NCBI RefSeq assembly: GCF_000337795.1
Contig: NZ_AOLP01000014.1
Coordinates: forward strand, 34,374-98,373
DNA from: Haloferax denitrificans ATCC 35960
GTDB taxonomy: Archaea > Halobacteriota > Halobacteria > Halobacteriales > Haloferacaceae
Direction: 5' to 3'
Length of the DNA: 64,000 bases
Shown: positions 53,768 to 63,712 of the stretch, piece by piece
Layout of the letters: each line of letters starts with the position of its first letter
Position numbering within the stretch: the first letter of the stretch is position 1
Position numbers and translations under genes: made by a program
Notes under the pieces: generated by a model
What the model was told of the DNA's origin: nothing
Databases searched by the model: none
What the model saw: only the letters and a program-made list of their open reading frames with translations

Positions 53768-54721
53768 ATGGAACGTCCGAGCCGGCAGCGTCAGCGAGAG
53801 GAGGAGGCAACGGCACAAGAGGACGAGCAAGTCAACTGCCCGGAGTGCGGCTCTGACCAGATCGTCACGGACGCGGACCAGGGGGAGCTGGTGTGTGACG
53901 ACTGCGGACTCGTCCTCGACGAGCGACAGATCGACCGCGGCCCGGAGTGGCGGGCGTTCAACCACTCCGAGCGCCAGTCGAAATCTCGTGTGGGTGCGCC
54001 CATCACCGAAACGATGCACGACCGGGGGCTGACGACGACCATCGACTGGAAGGACAAGGACGCCTACGGCCGCTCGCTTTCGTCCGAGAAACGCTCGCAG
54101 ATGCACCGCCTCCGCAAGTGGCAAGAGCGCATCCGGACCAAGGACGCCGGCGAGCGCAACCTCCAGTTTGCCCTCAGCGAAATCGACCGCATGGCGTCGG
54201 CGCTCGGCGTCCCGCGGTCGGTCCGCGAGGTCGCCTCGGTCATCTATCGCCGCGCGCTCAACGAGGACCTGATTCGCGGCCGCTCCATCGAGGGCGTCGC
54301 CACGTCGGCGCTGTACGCCGCGTGTCGTCAGGAAGGCATCCCGCGCTCGCTCGACGAGGTCGCTGAAGTGTCGCGCGTCCCGCAGAAGGAAATCGGCCGC
54401 ACGTACCGCTACATCTCGCAGGAACTCGGGCTCGAACTCAAGCCCGTCGACCCCAAGCAGTTCGTCCCGCGGTTCGCCTCCGCGCTCGACCTCTCCGAGG
54501 AGGTTCAGGCGAAGGCGACCGAAATCATCGACGTGTCCGCCGAGCAGGGCCTGCTGTCGGGGAAGTCGCCGACCGGCTTCGCCGCCGCCGCCATCTACGC
54601 CGCGTCGCTTCTCTGCAACGAGAAGAAGACCCAGCGCGAGGTCGCGGACGTGGCGCAGGTGACGGAAGTCACCATCCGAAACCGCTACCAAGAACAGATC
54701 GAAGCGATGGGCTTCCGCTGA
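53768..54721 (+). CDS. tfb: Transcription initiation factor TFB
   Basis: 317 aa. The N-terminal zinc ribbon has CPECGSDQI and CDDCGLVL. The B-finger region is [17 protein letters not shown]. Two cyclin repeats follow (about 120-205 and 215-310), and [14 protein letters not shown] HTH residues ([20 protein letters not shown]) recognise BRE. TTTAAAT at 53737-53743 lies 27 bases before the ATG, an ideal leaderless promoter. Haloarchaea carry several TFB genes; which numbered paralogue this is cannot be told here. Confidence 0.95.
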   Translation: MERPSRQRQREEEATAQEDEQVNCPECGSDQIVTDADQGELVCDDCGLVLDERQIDRGPEWRAFNHSERQSKSRVGAPITETMHDRGLTTTIDWKDKDAYGRSLSSEKRSQMHRLRKWQERIRTKDAGERNLQFALSEIDRMASALGVPRSVREVASVIYRRALNEDLIRGRSIEGVATSALYAACRQEGIPRSLDEVAEVSRVPQKEIGRTYRYISQELGLELKPVDPKQFVPRFASALDLSEEVQAKATEIIDVSAEQGLLSGKSPTGFAAAAIYAASLLCNEKKTQREVADVAQVTEVTIRNRYQEQIEAMGFR

Positions 54722-54792
54722 GCGTCGGCCCGCAGACCCGACCCGCGACCCGGCTCGCCGTCATCGATTGAGACCGTCGACGACATTCAGTT

Positions 54793-56436
54793 TTAGTTTT
54801 TCACGAACACCACGACCGACCGCCCCCAGAGGCCGGTGTCGTACTGGTGTGCGACGTAGCCGTCGAGGAGCGGCGCGACCGTCCCGCGCTCGTCGGCGGG
54901 CGCGATGACCACCGGGGGAATCGACGACCGGGCTTCGAGCGCCCCGGGCGTCGCCGCCGACGTCGAGTCGGCCCCGAGTCGCTCGACGTACCACGCCATC
55001 GGGAGCCGCTCGCCCCACGCGTCGGGGACCGGCGGGTAGTCGGCCGCGCCGTCGGCGACGTACATCGAACTCCCGTAGTAGAGCACCTCCGGGGCGTCGT
55101 CGTCGGTCGGCCCGACCCACGCCGAGAGGTTGTCGCGGAACGACGAGAACTCCCCCGACGGCTGGGCGAACTGCGCGAGTTCGGCGTCGCGGTCGCTCGG
55201 GGCGTACACCTCGCTCGACGCCACCGCGCCGGTCTGGGCGACGAGCGCGAGCAGGACGACGACCGCGGCCGCGACGCGGGGCACGTCCCGTGAGTCGAAG
55301 GCGCGACGGCCCCAGCGGACGAGCGCCGCGAGGCCGACGCCCGCCGGGAGCGCGAGCGGGACGACGACGTAGACGCCGAGCCACGGCGCGGACACCTCGG
55401 TCAGCATGGGGACGAACACGAGCGACGCGCCGGCCCAGTAGACTGCCGCCGACACCTCGGAACGCGGCCCGCCGGCCGTGTAGCGGTCGGCGAGGAAGAC
55501 CGCCGCGCCGACGAGGACGACCGGGAGCGCCGCGAGCGCGAGCGTCCCGAGGAGGTCGCCGAGATACGGGAGGTACTCGTGGGTCCCCTCGGGGTAACGG
55601 TTGACGACGCGGACGCCGACGAAGCGACGGACCGAGTCGAAAAGCGCCGCGTCGATTGCGCCGAGAATCGTCCCCGGTGTGTAGAGGCCCGCGCCGTCGG
55701 TGTCGCCCGCCCGCGGGGCGAACGCGAAGACGTAGACGGCGACGAAGACGAGGAGCGCGCGGGCCGCGGGGGTCGCCGCGCCGCGGAGTCGGGCGGCGTA
55801 CTCGCCGAGTCGCATCGCGGCCGGACGCGCCGACGGGAGGAGCGCCGCGTGGTCGAACACCAGGAGTCCGGCGACGCCGAGACAACAGAGGGCGACGACG
55901 CCGAGTCCGGACGAGGCGACGGCGAGCGCCACGGCCGCGGCGAGTCCGTAGGCGTTGCGCCGCCCCGCGCCGTCGGCGAGGCGGAGCGCGAAGCCGAAGG
56001 CGACGAGTGCGAAGCCGACCGCGAGCACGTCGCCGCGGGCGAACCGGCCGTAGTAGACGAGAATCGGATTCGCCGCGAGCACGACCGCGAACCCGAGGGT
56101 CTCGTCGTCGGCGAGGCGGTCGCGGAAGAGGAGCGCCGCGAGCGGGAGGGCCGCGCCGAACAGCGCGAAGGGGAGGCGGAGCGCGAAGTCGGTCGCGCCG
56201 AACAGCGCGAGCGACGGCCGCGAGAGGTGGTAGACCAGCGGCCCACCGGCGACGGGGCGATACGAGAGGAAGCCGGTTTCGAGCGACCGGAGGCTCCAGT
56301 AGCCGACGCGGGCCTCGTCCCAGTGAAGCGGCCGGTCGCCGAGGCCGACGAGGCGGACGACGAGCGCCGCGGCCGCGAGCGCGACGACGGCGAGCGCCGT
56401 CCGGTCGGGCCGCCGCCCGGCGCGGGAGGGAATCAT
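54793..56436 (-). CDS. Agl23-like multi-spanning membrane protein (TIGR03663 type)
   Basis: 547 aa with about 11-12 helices. The N-terminal VRLVGLGDRPLHWDEARVGY carries the D-E pair in the first loop typical of GT-C glycosyltransferases, RPVAGGPLVYHLSRPSLALF follows, and the C-terminal soluble domain ends LWGRSVVVFVKN. TIGR03663 proteins are named for flippase-associated Agl23 in haloarchaeal protein N-glycosylation. No other agl gene is next to it. Confidence 0.75.
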   Translation of the reverse strand: MIPSRAGRRPDRTALAVVALAAAALVVRLVGLGDRPLHWDEARVGYWSLRSLETGFLSYRPVAGGPLVYHLSRPSLALFGATDFALRLPFALFGAALPLAALLFRDRLADDETLGFAVVLAANPILVYYGRFARGDVLAVGFALVAFGFALRLADGAGRRNAYGLAAAVALAVASSGLGVVALCCLGVAGLLVFDHAALLPSARPAAMRLGEYAARLRGAATPAARALLVFVAVYVFAFAPRAGDTDGAGLYTPGTILGAIDAALFDSVRRFVGVRVVNRYPEGTHEYLPYLGDLLGTLALAALPVVLVGAAVFLADRYTAGGPRSEVSAAVYWAGASLVFVPMLTEVSAPWLGVYVVVPLALPAGVGLAALVRWGRRAFDSRDVPRVAAAVVVLLALVAQTGAVASSEVYAPSDRDAELAQFAQPSGEFSSFRDNLSAWVGPTDDDAPEVLYYGSSMYVADGAADYPPVPDAWGERLPMAWYVERLGADSTSAATPGALEARSSIPPVVIAPADERGTVAPLLDGYVAHQYDTGLWGRSVVVFVKN

Positions 56437-56540
56437 GGGGTGACGTGGCGCGCCGGACGGCAGAAAGGTTACGACTTGCGGAGGTGCCGCCGGCCCGCCC
56501 CTTCGAAAGCGTCATCCCCGCCGACCGGTAGCACTCGGAT

Positions 56541-56828
56541 ATGTCGCTCATCGAGTCGCTACCCGCTCGCCCCCTCGAACCGCAGGAGCTGACGTCGCTG
56601 AATCGCGCGGACGCGTTCGACCTCGTCGTCGCCGTCGAGGACGACGGCCCCGCCCGAAGCCTGCTTTTCGCCACCGACGCGTGGGTCAAAGGCGTCGCCT
56701 ACGAGGACGACGCGGGCTGGTCGGTCGTCGAGACGGTCGCACTCGACGACGAGACCGAGCGAATCGACGGCCTACAAGCGTGCGAGGAGGCGGTTCTGTC
56801 GTTCCGGGACGACGAGAACGAGGAGTAG
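56541..56828 (+). CDS. Small acidic hypothetical protein
   Basis: 95 aa, alpha/beta: MSLIESLPARPLEPQELTSL, AFDLVVAVEDDGPARSLLFA, WVKGVAYEDDAGWSVVETVA, and an acidic end. Not recognised; composition is like host proteins. It precedes the UspA gene by 34 bases, but UspA has its own promoter. Confidence 0.6.
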   Translation: MSLIESLPARPLEPQELTSLNRADAFDLVVAVEDDGPARSLLFATDAWVKGVAYEDDAGWSVVETVALDDETERIDGLQACEEAVLSFRDDENEE

Positions 56829-56862
56829 TATTAACCGCGTTCCGAACTAAGTATAATCCGTC

Positions 56863-57351
56863 ATGTACAACGAAATCCTCGTCCCGACCGACGGAAGCAA
56901 AGCCGCCGAACGCGCCATCGACCACGCCCTCGACCTCGCGGAGACGTACGACGCGCGGATTCACGCGCTGTACGTCGTCGACACCAGCATCTACACCTCG
57001 CTCGACGCCGGCGCGGACGTGGTCATCGACGCCCTCGAACGAGAGGGCGACGCCGCGACCCGACACGTCCGCGAGGCCGCCGACGAGGTCGGCATCGACG
57101 TGCAGGCGGAGGTCGTCACCGGGACCGCCTACCGCTCCATCCGGAAGTACATCGACGACCACGACATCGACCTCGTCGTCATGGGCACCCACGGGCGCAC
57201 GGGTCTGAGCCACTACCTCCTCGGGAGCGTCACCGAACGCGTCGTCCGCACCTCGCCGGTGCCGGTGCTCACCATCCGACTGGACGACGAAGACGAGGAC
57301 GAGGCGGACGCCGACGAGAGCGCGGACGCCGACGCCGAGGCTGAGGAGTAG
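56863..57351 (+). CDS. Universal stress protein, UspA family
   Basis: 162 aa. MYNEILVPTDGSKAAERAID opens the fold. The ATP-binding motif is VVMGTHGRTGLSHYLLGSVTER (split here as GTHGRTGLS and GSVTERVV), followed by TSPVPVLTIR. The Glu/Asp/Ala-rich tail is a halophile extension. TATTAACC at 56830-56837 gives a leaderless start. It likely binds ATP and responds to stress. Confidence 0.9.
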   Translation: MYNEILVPTDGSKAAERAIDHALDLAETYDARIHALYVVDTSIYTSLDAGADVVIDALEREGDAATRHVREAADEVGIDVQAEVVTGTAYRSIRKYIDDHDIDLVVMGTHGRTGLSHYLLGSVTERVVRTSPVPVLTIRLDDEDEDEADADESADADAEAEE

Positions 57352-57436
57352 TCCGAACCGCGTGTCGTCGCGGTCGGCGACGGGGTCGCCGCGGCTTTGA
57401 TAAACAGTTTTGGTGCGGTCGCGCATACGCCGCGGT

Positions 57437-57763
57437 ATGACCGAGTACACCGTCGAGTTCGTCGGCACGGGCGAGACCATCACCGTCTCCGACAAGCAGA
57501 CGATTCTCAAGGCCTGCATCGAGGAGGGCATCGCACAGGAGTACTCCTGCCGCGTCGGGATGTGCCTCGCCTGCTCCGCCGAGATTCTCGAAGGCGACGT
57601 CACCCAGCCCGCCGCCCGCGGGCTGACCGACGAGGAGGCCGAGCGCTTCGCGCTCACCTGCATGGCCCGCCCGCAGAGCGACCTCAAACTCGACCGCGGC
57701 GTCTACCCGCCGAGCATCGAGGGCGACGCCGCGGCCGCCGGCACCGCCGCAGACGACGACTGA
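57437..57763 (+). CDS. 2Fe-2S ferredoxin, plant type
   Basis: 108 aa from ATG 57437. Cluster Cys pattern YSCRVGMCLACSAEI (C-x4-C-x2-C) and LTCMARPQSDL give four ligands. The beta-grasp start MTEYTVEFVGTGETITVSDK is typical. It lacks the large acidic insertion of the main halobacterial ferredoxin, so it is probably a specialised electron carrier. TATA-like TTGATAAAC near 57398-57406. Confidence 0.9.
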   Translation: MTEYTVEFVGTGETITVSDKQTILKACIEEGIAQEYSCRVGMCLACSAEILEGDVTQPAARGLTDEEAERFALTCMARPQSDLKLDRGVYPPSIEGDAAAAGTAADDD

Positions 57764-57883
57764 CGACGGGTACTCACCGGGGCCGGTCCGCCGGCCCGCG
57801 TTCTCCGCTTCGTACCGAGTCGCCGAGCCGACGCGCCGGTCCGACGTACTCGCTCGGCCCGCAATCTGCCCGCGGACCGCGTC

Positions 57884-59026
57884 TCACGCCTCGCTCGTCG
57901 CCGCGCAGTTGTTCGGCCCCAACTCGACGTCGAACGCCTCCTCGTCGGTCAGCGAGTCGCGCCCGAGGTTCGTCTCGATGATTCGCTCGTAGTTGGCCGG
58001 TCGCGGCGGCATATCCGAGCAGACGAACGAGACGAACGCCGACTCGTCCATCGCGAGCGCCGCGAGTCGCTCTCGAAGCGCGCCGAGTTCGGCGACGTAC
58101 GCGCCGTCGTCGCCGGGGACCGTCCGGGGGCCGCGGTGGGCGGGCGCGACCAGCGTGTCGTCCGCGAACGCGCCGAACCGTTCCGTGAGCGTCGCGTGGA
58201 GCCGTCTCGCGGCGTCGGGCGCGCCCTCGTCGCCGTCTTCGAGGTCCGGGCGGGCGACGCTCTCTAAAAAGAGGCTGTCGCCCGCAACGAGCAGGTCGCC
58301 GAGGCGGAACGCGGTCATCTCGGTCGTGTGTCCCGGCGCGTGGACGGCGACGAGTTCCGCGTCGCCGACGCCGACGGGCTCGCCGTCCGCGACGAGTCGC
58401 GCGTCGAAGTCGAGGCCGCGGTCGGTCGCGCCCGCCGGGAGGACAGCGGTCGCGTCAGCGCGCTCTGCGACCGCTCTGACGCCGCTGACGTGGTCGGCGT
58501 GGACGTGGGTGTCGACGGCGGCGACGACGTCCGCGCCGCGCTCGCGGGCGTCTGCGACGTATCGGTCCGCGAACGCCCGAAGGGGGTCGATGACCACGGC
58601 CTCGTCGCCGACGACGACCAGATAGGCGAGACAGCCGCTGGAGGGGCGGTCGTACTGGAGGACCGTCGCGTCCGCGTTCCCGACCGAGAGTTCGCGGGCG
58701 CGGTAGACGCGCGCCCAGCCGTCCATGCCGGTTTCGAGGTTCTCGGCGGGGACGCCGGCCTCGGAGAGCAGGTCGGCGACGTGCGCGCTCGACCGACCCT
58801 CCGCGCAGACGACGACCACCGGCGAGGGCGCGTCTCGGAACTCGGCCGCGAGTTCGTCGACCGTGCCGCGAATCTCGGCCTGCGTGAAGCGAATCGCCGG
58901 AATCTGCGTCGCGGTCACGGCCGCGCCGTCGACGCGCCACGTCTCGAACTCGTCGCGGTCGCGCACGTCGAGCACCGTCGTGGGGTCGCCGCGGGCGAGT
59001 CGGGCCGCCAGTTCCTCGGGAGTCAT
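57884..59026 (-). CDS. Rhodanese plus metallo-beta-lactamase fusion (persulfide dioxygenase/sulfurtransferase-like)
   Basis: 380 aa from ATG 59026. The N-terminal rhodanese (about 1-105) has active-site Cys in VVVCAEGRSSAHVADLL. The C-terminal MBL domain has HVHADHVSG (HxHxDH), HAPGHTTEMTAF and VAPAHRGPR, with spacing like ETHE1/glyoxalase II types. The order is the reverse of the common MBL-rhodanese fusion. Probably handles glutathione-like or CoA persulfides; haloarchaea use gamma-glutamylcysteine, so the thiol is inferred. Confidence 0.85.
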   Translation of the reverse strand: MTPEELAARLARGDPTTVLDVRDRDEFETWRVDGAAVTATQIPAIRFTQAEIRGTVDELAAEFRDAPSPVVVVCAEGRSSAHVADLLSEAGVPAENLETGMDGWARVYRARELSVGNADATVLQYDRPSSGCLAYLVVVGDEAVVIDPLRAFADRYVADARERGADVVAAVDTHVHADHVSGVRAVAERADATAVLPAGATDRGLDFDARLVADGEPVGVGDAELVAVHAPGHTTEMTAFRLGDLLVAGDSLFLESVARPDLEDGDEGAPDAARRLHATLTERFGAFADDTLVAPAHRGPRTVPGDDGAYVAELGALRERLAALAMDESAFVSFVCSDMPPRPANYERIIETNLGRDSLTDEEAFDVELGPNNCAATSEA

Positions 59027-59091
59027 ACGCACACGATACGCGCGCCGGGCGGAAGAACGCTCCGCGGGCCGAAAAGAGAGCGAAGCGTTCG

Positions 59092-60843
59092 CTACTCGGT
59101 CGTTCCGCCGTCGTTACTGAGACGGCGCGACGGCGGTTCGTCGAAGTCGAACTCGTCGACGACGTCGCCCGGCGGGCCGTCGACCCCACCGGCGGGCGGG
59201 GCGTCGGAGCCCGGTTCCGGTGAGGCGTTCGACCCGCCAACGCCGCCCGTCTCGCCGCCTACGAGGCGTTCGGCGGCGTCGCGAATCGAGAGCACCTGCT
59301 CGGTCTGCGAGCGGTTGGCGTCGGCGATATCGCCGATTTGGTCCGACACGGTGGTCGCGCGGGCGGTCGCGTCGTCGACCATGCCGGCGATTTGCTCGGC
59401 GCTCGCGGCCTGGTCGTCGGTCGCCGAGGCGACTTCGCCGACGCCGACGGTGGCCTGTTCGACCGCCGCCGAGATGTCGGAGAGGCTCCGCATCACGTCC
59501 TCGCCGCGGTCGATGCCGTCGTACAGCCGCCCCGTCGTCTGCGAGAGGCTGTCGATGGTCTCCTGTGCCTCGGTCTGGATGTGCCCCACCGTGCCTTCGA
59601 CCTCGGCGGCGCGGGCCTGCGACTCCTCGGCGAGGTTCTTCACCTCGCTGGCGACGACGGCGAAGCCCTCGCCCGCGTCGCCGGCGCGGGCGGCCTCGAT
59701 GGAGGCGTTGAGCGCGAGCAGGTTCGTCTGTTCGGCGATGTCGTTGATGGCGTCGAGCACCTCGTCTATCTCCGCGATTTGGTCGTGGAGTCGCTGGACG
59801 TCCTCGGAGGCCGTCTCCGCGGCCTCGCTCACGTCGCGCATCACGTCGATGGCCTCGTCGGCGGCGTCCTCGCCCTCGGCGGCGCGCATGGCGGCGTCGG
59901 CGCTGGTCCGCTCGACCTCCTCCGCGGTCGCCGCGATTTCCTCGACGGTCGCGCTCATCTCGGACACTTCGGCGGCGACGGTCGCCATGTCGTCGGCCTG
60001 TGCCTGCGCCGTGTCCTCGATGTCGTCGGTTCGCTCCGTGACCTCCTCGGAGCTCCGCAGGAGCGACTCGACGGGGGCGCTCACGTCGGCTTCGACCTCG
60101 TTGGCGAGGGCGCGCCGGCGCTCGGCGGCCTCGCGCGCCGCCTGACTGTACGAGTGGATGTACGTCTCCATCGCCACCTGCTGGTCGAGAGACAGGAGCT
60201 TCAACACGGGGAGGACGCGCGCGACGACCTCGTCGACGGCGGCTTCGACCCGGTCGTCGCCGCCGCCGAGCCCGCCCGAAACGCCGGAAACGCCGCCGAG
60301 AAGTCCCGAAAAGAGGCCGCCACGGTCGCCGTCGGCGTCGAACTCGGTGTCGGCATCGCTCCCGGCCGTGTCGCCGCCGGTGAACTCGGCTTTCACCTCG
60401 TCCGCGACGGCACCGAGAATACCCTCGTAGTAGACCGAGTACGCGCCGAGGTAGAACTTCGGCCCGAGGTCTATCATATCGTGTAACTTCCCGATGCGCG
60501 CCCGCTTGGCGAAGTAGTCCTCGTCGTACTCGCCGCGGCCGAGTTCGCGGAGATACGTCGCCTGGTCGGCCTGTAGCATCTCCGTCGTCTTCGTCGAGCG
60601 ACCGAAGAACTTCCCCGTCGCGTGCTCGCCGAGGTGGTCGTAGAACTCCGCGGCGAACTCGTCCGCGAACTCGTCCAAGAGCGGTTGGAGGTCGCGCAGG
60701 CGACGTTCGTCTCCCTCCGAGAGCCGAACGAACGACTTCCGCCGGTCGATTTCCGCCGCGTCGATATCCAACTGCGAGAGAAGTGCGTCTCCGTCGACGC
60801 GCGCTCGCGCGCCGGCGTCGACTTGCCCCGAGGAGTCTGCCAT
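59092..60843 (-). CDS. hemAT: Globin-coupled aerotaxis transducer HemAT
   Basis: 583 aa from ATG 60843 (ATG 60849 adds two). Globin sensor domain (about 28-150) with proximal His121 in [21 protein letters not shown] Gly/Asp-rich insert (about 158-200) splits the end of the sensor. A soluble methyl-accepting domain (about 270-540) follows, with hairpin tip [20 protein letters not shown]. No membrane helix. Senses O2 through heme and signals to CheA. Divergent from the ferritin-like gene; TATA near 60867 on this strand. Confidence 0.9.
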   Translation of the reverse strand: MADSSGQVDAGARARVDGDALLSQLDIDAAEIDRRKSFVRLSEGDERRLRDLQPLLDEFADEFAAEFYDHLGEHATGKFFGRSTKTTEMLQADQATYLRELGRGEYDEDYFAKRARIGKLHDMIDLGPKFYLGAYSVYYEGILGAVADEVKAEFTGGDTAGSDADTEFDADGDRGGLFSGLLGGVSGVSGGLGGGDDRVEAAVDEVVARVLPVLKLLSLDQQVAMETYIHSYSQAAREAAERRRALANEVEADVSAPVESLLRSSEEVTERTDDIEDTAQAQADDMATVAAEVSEMSATVEEIAATAEEVERTSADAAMRAAEGEDAADEAIDVMRDVSEAAETASEDVQRLHDQIAEIDEVLDAINDIAEQTNLLALNASIEAARAGDAGEGFAVVASEVKNLAEESQARAAEVEGTVGHIQTEAQETIDSLSQTTGRLYDGIDRGEDVMRSLSDISAAVEQATVGVGEVASATDDQAASAEQIAGMVDDATARATTVSDQIGDIADANRSQTEQVLSIRDAAERLVGGETGGVGGSNASPEPGSDAPPAGGVDGPPGDVVDEFDFDEPPSRRLSNDGGTTE

Positions 60844-60980
60844 ATACATTCTTCAACAGACACCGGTATTTCAACCCTCTCCGCGGAATATCACGAATGA
60901 TACCGGAACTGGTTGCCGTGAGAATCCCACAGTCGCGGACCGGTCCGAACGTTCAGGTGACTGGCGGGCCGATACCCGAT

Positions 60981-61616
60981 ATGGACGCCGATTCGTTCCG
61001 CGAGTCAGTCGAGACGGCGAAACGGACCCAACTCGACCGGCTCGGCTCGTCGAAGCTCCTGTTGGCGCTGACCGAGGCGGACCTCTCCGAGCCGGCGGTG
61101 CTCCGCGCCGCCGCGTACTCCGAGCACGCGGCCCGCGGGACGTTCGCGGCGTGGGCCGCAGACGAGGCGGACGACGAAGCGAGAGCCGCCTTCGAGGCCA
61201 CCGCGACCCGAGAGGCCGAACACCTCGACCGCGTCCTCGACGCCCTCGGCGAGGACATCGACCTTCCCGACGAACCCGGCGTGATGCACGCGTACCTCCG
61301 CGGGCGCGAGGACGCCATCGAGCGCGCCGCCGCCGGGATGGTCGGCCGCGGCCTCGTCTCGATTCGCACTCACACGCAGGTCATCGGCTTCTTCGTCAAC
61401 GAGGCCGACGAGCCCCGCGCCGACCTCTTTCGCGACCTGAAAGCCGAGACCGAGGAGACGCTGTCGGCCGGTCTCGACCTCCTCGACGACCGCTGTGCGA
61501 CCGACGCCGACTGGGAGCGCGCCCGGATGGTCGCAGAGTACGTCGTTCAACTGGCGTACGACGACTACGCCGACGGCCTCGCCGAACTCGGCGTCGACCC
61601 GAAGCCGCTGTGCTGA
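60981..61616 (+). CDS. Helical protein, possibly ferritin-like
   Basis: 211 aa from ATG 60981; ATG 60897, in frame and placed 27 bases after a TATTTC element, would give 239 aa. All-helical with E-x2-H patterns (YSEHAARGTF, REAEHLDRVL) that could bind metal as in rubrerythrin/ferritin-like proteins. Ends VQLAYDDYADGLAELGVDPK. No firm family. Shares a divergent promoter region with hemAT, so a redox or oxygen link is possible. Confidence 0.55.
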   Translation: MDADSFRESVETAKRTQLDRLGSSKLLLALTEADLSEPAVLRAAAYSEHAARGTFAAWAADEADDEARAAFEATATREAEHLDRVLDALGEDIDLPDEPGVMHAYLRGREDAIERAAAGMVGRGLVSIRTHTQVIGFFVNEADEPRADLFRDLKAETEETLSAGLDLLDDRCATDADWERARMVAEYVVQLAYDDYADGLAELGVDPKPLC

Positions 61617-61736
61617 GTCGCCGCCGCGACACCTGAGCCGCGTCGTTCCGCACCGGCCCTCGTCGCCCCGCATCGCCCCGCACCACCCCGCACCGCCGAC
61701 CCAATCTATTCGTGTCCCCGAGTGGTAGCCGGAGGT

Positions 61737-62324
61737 ATGACTTCCGAGGTTCGCGGGCGCGTCGAGGCGCTGTACACAGCGCCGTCGAAGGCCGAGCCGA
61801 TGGTCTCCCACGAGGCCGTCTCGGTCGCGCCGGGCGGCATCGAGGGCGACCGCTACTTCGACGGCGACGGCTTCTACTCGGCGACCGACGGCTGTCCGGT
61901 GACGCTCGTCGACGCCGCGGTGCTGGACGACGCGGCGCGCGAGTACGACCTCGACCTCGCTTGCGGCCAGCACCGCCGGAACGTCGTCGTTCGCGGCGTC
62001 GACGTCGCCGACCTGCTCGACGCGACGTTCGAACTCGGCGGGGCCGAACTCCGCGGGACGAAGCTCAGGCCGCCCTGCGCGCACCTCGCGGACCTCGTCG
62101 GCGACGACGACGTGGGCGACGCCCTCCGCGAGTCCCGCGGCGGCATCTGCGCGGACGTCCTCGCGCCCGGCCGGGTCGCGGTCGGCGACGACCTCCGCGT
62201 GACCGAGGCGAACCCGCGCGAACTGGGCCGGCAGATAGCCCGGCGACTCGGCGGTGAGAGAGTCGCGGACGACGACGACGCCGCGACGAGCCACGAGGAA
62301 CCGCACGGGAGCGGCCACGAATGA
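61737..62324 (+). CDS. MOSC domain protein
   Basis: 195 aa from ATG 61737. VSVAPGGIEGDRYFDGDGFY is the MOSC opening, VTLVDAAVL follows, and the conserved Cys is in GTKLRPPCAHLADLVG. Such domains carry sulfur for molybdenum-cofactor enzymes or act on N-hydroxylated substrates. It overlaps galactokinase by four bases (ATGA), though the reactions have no obvious link. Confidence 0.85.
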   Translation: MTSEVRGRVEALYTAPSKAEPMVSHEAVSVAPGGIEGDRYFDGDGFYSATDGCPVTLVDAAVLDDAAREYDLDLACGQHRRNVVVRGVDVADLLDATFELGGAELRGTKLRPPCAHLADLVGDDDVGDALRESRGGICADVLAPGRVAVGDDLRVTEANPRELGRQIARRLGGERVADDDDAATSHEEPHGSGHE

Positions 62325-63553
62325 CCGACGGCGACGATACCGACGACGCGGCCCCGACGGCCTCGACTCCGGTCGAGCGCGCGAAGGCCGCGCTCGCGGC
62401 GTTCGAGGCCGATGGCGATGCCTCGGATTCGACTTCGCCCCCGACCGAGTCCGCACCCCCGACGGTCGCCGTCGCTCCCGGCCGCGTGAACCTCGTCGGA
62501 GGCCACACCGACTACAACGACGGGCTCTGCCTCCCGATGGCCGTCGACCGCCACGTCGCGGTCGCGGCCCGCCCCCGAAGCGACGACCGACTGCGCGTCC
62601 GCGCCGCCGACTTCGACGAGACGGCCGAACTCGACCCCGGTGACGACCCCGACGGATGGGCGGCCTACGTCGCCGCGGTCGCGCGCGTCCTCCGCGAGGA
62701 CGACCCAATCGACGGCGCGGACCTCGCCATCGCCTCGGACGTGCCCACGGGCGCGGGACTCTCCTCGTCGGCCGCGCTCGAACTCTCCGTCGGTCGCGCG
62801 CTCCTTGCGGTCTCCGGGCGCGACCTGCCCGCCGCCGACCTCGCGCTGGCGTGCTGGCGGGCCGAACGCGAGGGCGTCGGCGTCGAGTGCGGTATCCTCG
62901 ACCAGTTTTCGGCGGCGCTGTGCGAGGCCGACTCGGCGCTCTTTCTCGACTGCCGGAGCCGCGAGACCGAGTCGGTCCCCCTCGGCGACGGCGTCGGCGT
63001 CCTCGTCATCGACACCGGCGTCTCCCACGAACTGACCGAGTCGGGCTACAACGACCGCGTCCGCGAGTGCGCGGCGGCGCTCGATTCCCTCCGCGAGGTC
63101 GCCGACCGCGACCTCGACTCCCTGCGCGACGTTGACCTCGCCCTCCTCGACGCCCACGCCGACGCGCTGGAGCCGGTTCACCGCCGCCGGGTTCGACACG
63201 TCGTGACGGAAAACGAGCGCGTCCGAAACGCCCGCGACGCGCTCGCCGCGGGCGACCTCGACCGCGTCGGCGACGCGATGCTCGCGGCCCACGACAGCCT
63301 GCGCGACGACTACGAGGTGAGCTGTCCGGAACTCGACGCGGCGGTCGAACTCGCCGCCGAGACGCCGGGCGTCTACGGCGCGCGGATGACCGGCGGCGGC
63401 TTCGGCGGGAGCGCGGTCGCGCTGGTCGACGGCGACGCGCTCGACCAAGCCGCGCGCGCGATTCGAGCCGCCGCCCCCGAGCGCGTCGGCCCCGACGCCG
63501 ACGTGTTCGCCTGCCGTCCCTCCGCCGGCGTTCGACTGGTCGGCGAGGAGTGA
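62321..63553 (+). CDS. galK: Galactokinase (GHMP kinase)
   Basis: 410 aa. The sugar signature is APGRVNLVGGHTDYNDGLCL (His/Asp as in GEHTDY), the ATP loop is DVPTGAGLSSSAALELSV, VECGILDQFSAAL follows, and MTGGGFGGSAVALV is the third motif. An Asp/Ala/Ser-rich N-terminal 48 residues precede the domain. Phosphorylates galactose, probably; the adjoining gluconate dehydratase gene suggests a sugar-use locus. Kinase specificity is inferred from the signature. Confidence 0.85.
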   Translation: MTDGDDTDDAAPTASTPVERAKAALAAFEADGDASDSTSPPTESAPPTVAVAPGRVNLVGGHTDYNDGLCLPMAVDRHVAVAARPRSDDRLRVRAADFDETAELDPGDDPDGWAAYVAAVARVLREDDPIDGADLAIASDVPTGAGLSSSAALELSVGRALLAVSGRDLPAADLALACWRAEREGVGVECGILDQFSAALCEADSALFLDCRSRETESVPLGDGVGVLVIDTGVSHELTESGYNDRVRECAAALDSLREVADRDLDSLRDVDLALLDAHADALEPVHRRRVRHVVTENERVRNARDALAAGDLDRVGDAMLAAHDSLRDDYEVSCPELDAAVELAAETPGVYGARMTGGGFGGSAVALVDGDALDQAARAIRAAAPERVGPDADVFACRPSAGVRLVGEE

Positions 63554-63626
63554 GCGCGAGCCGACGACTCCGCGTGAAGTCTCGCAAAAAATCGAACGCG
63601 GGTCCGTGAGTTCGTTCGGTTCGGCG

Positions 63627-63645
63627 AGTCGAGCAAAGCTCGACT
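63627..63645. terminator. Hairpin between convergent galK and dehydratase genes
   Basis: AGTCGAGC-AAA-GCTCGACT, a perfect 8-bp stem with a 3-base loop, lies 74 bases after galK and 68 before the convergent gene's stop. Suited to bidirectional termination. Confidence 0.5.
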
Positions 63646-63712
63646 GATTCGACTTCGGCTTACGCCTCGTCGAACGAGACGAATCGGAGATTCGCCGGCT
63701 CGACGAGTCGGT

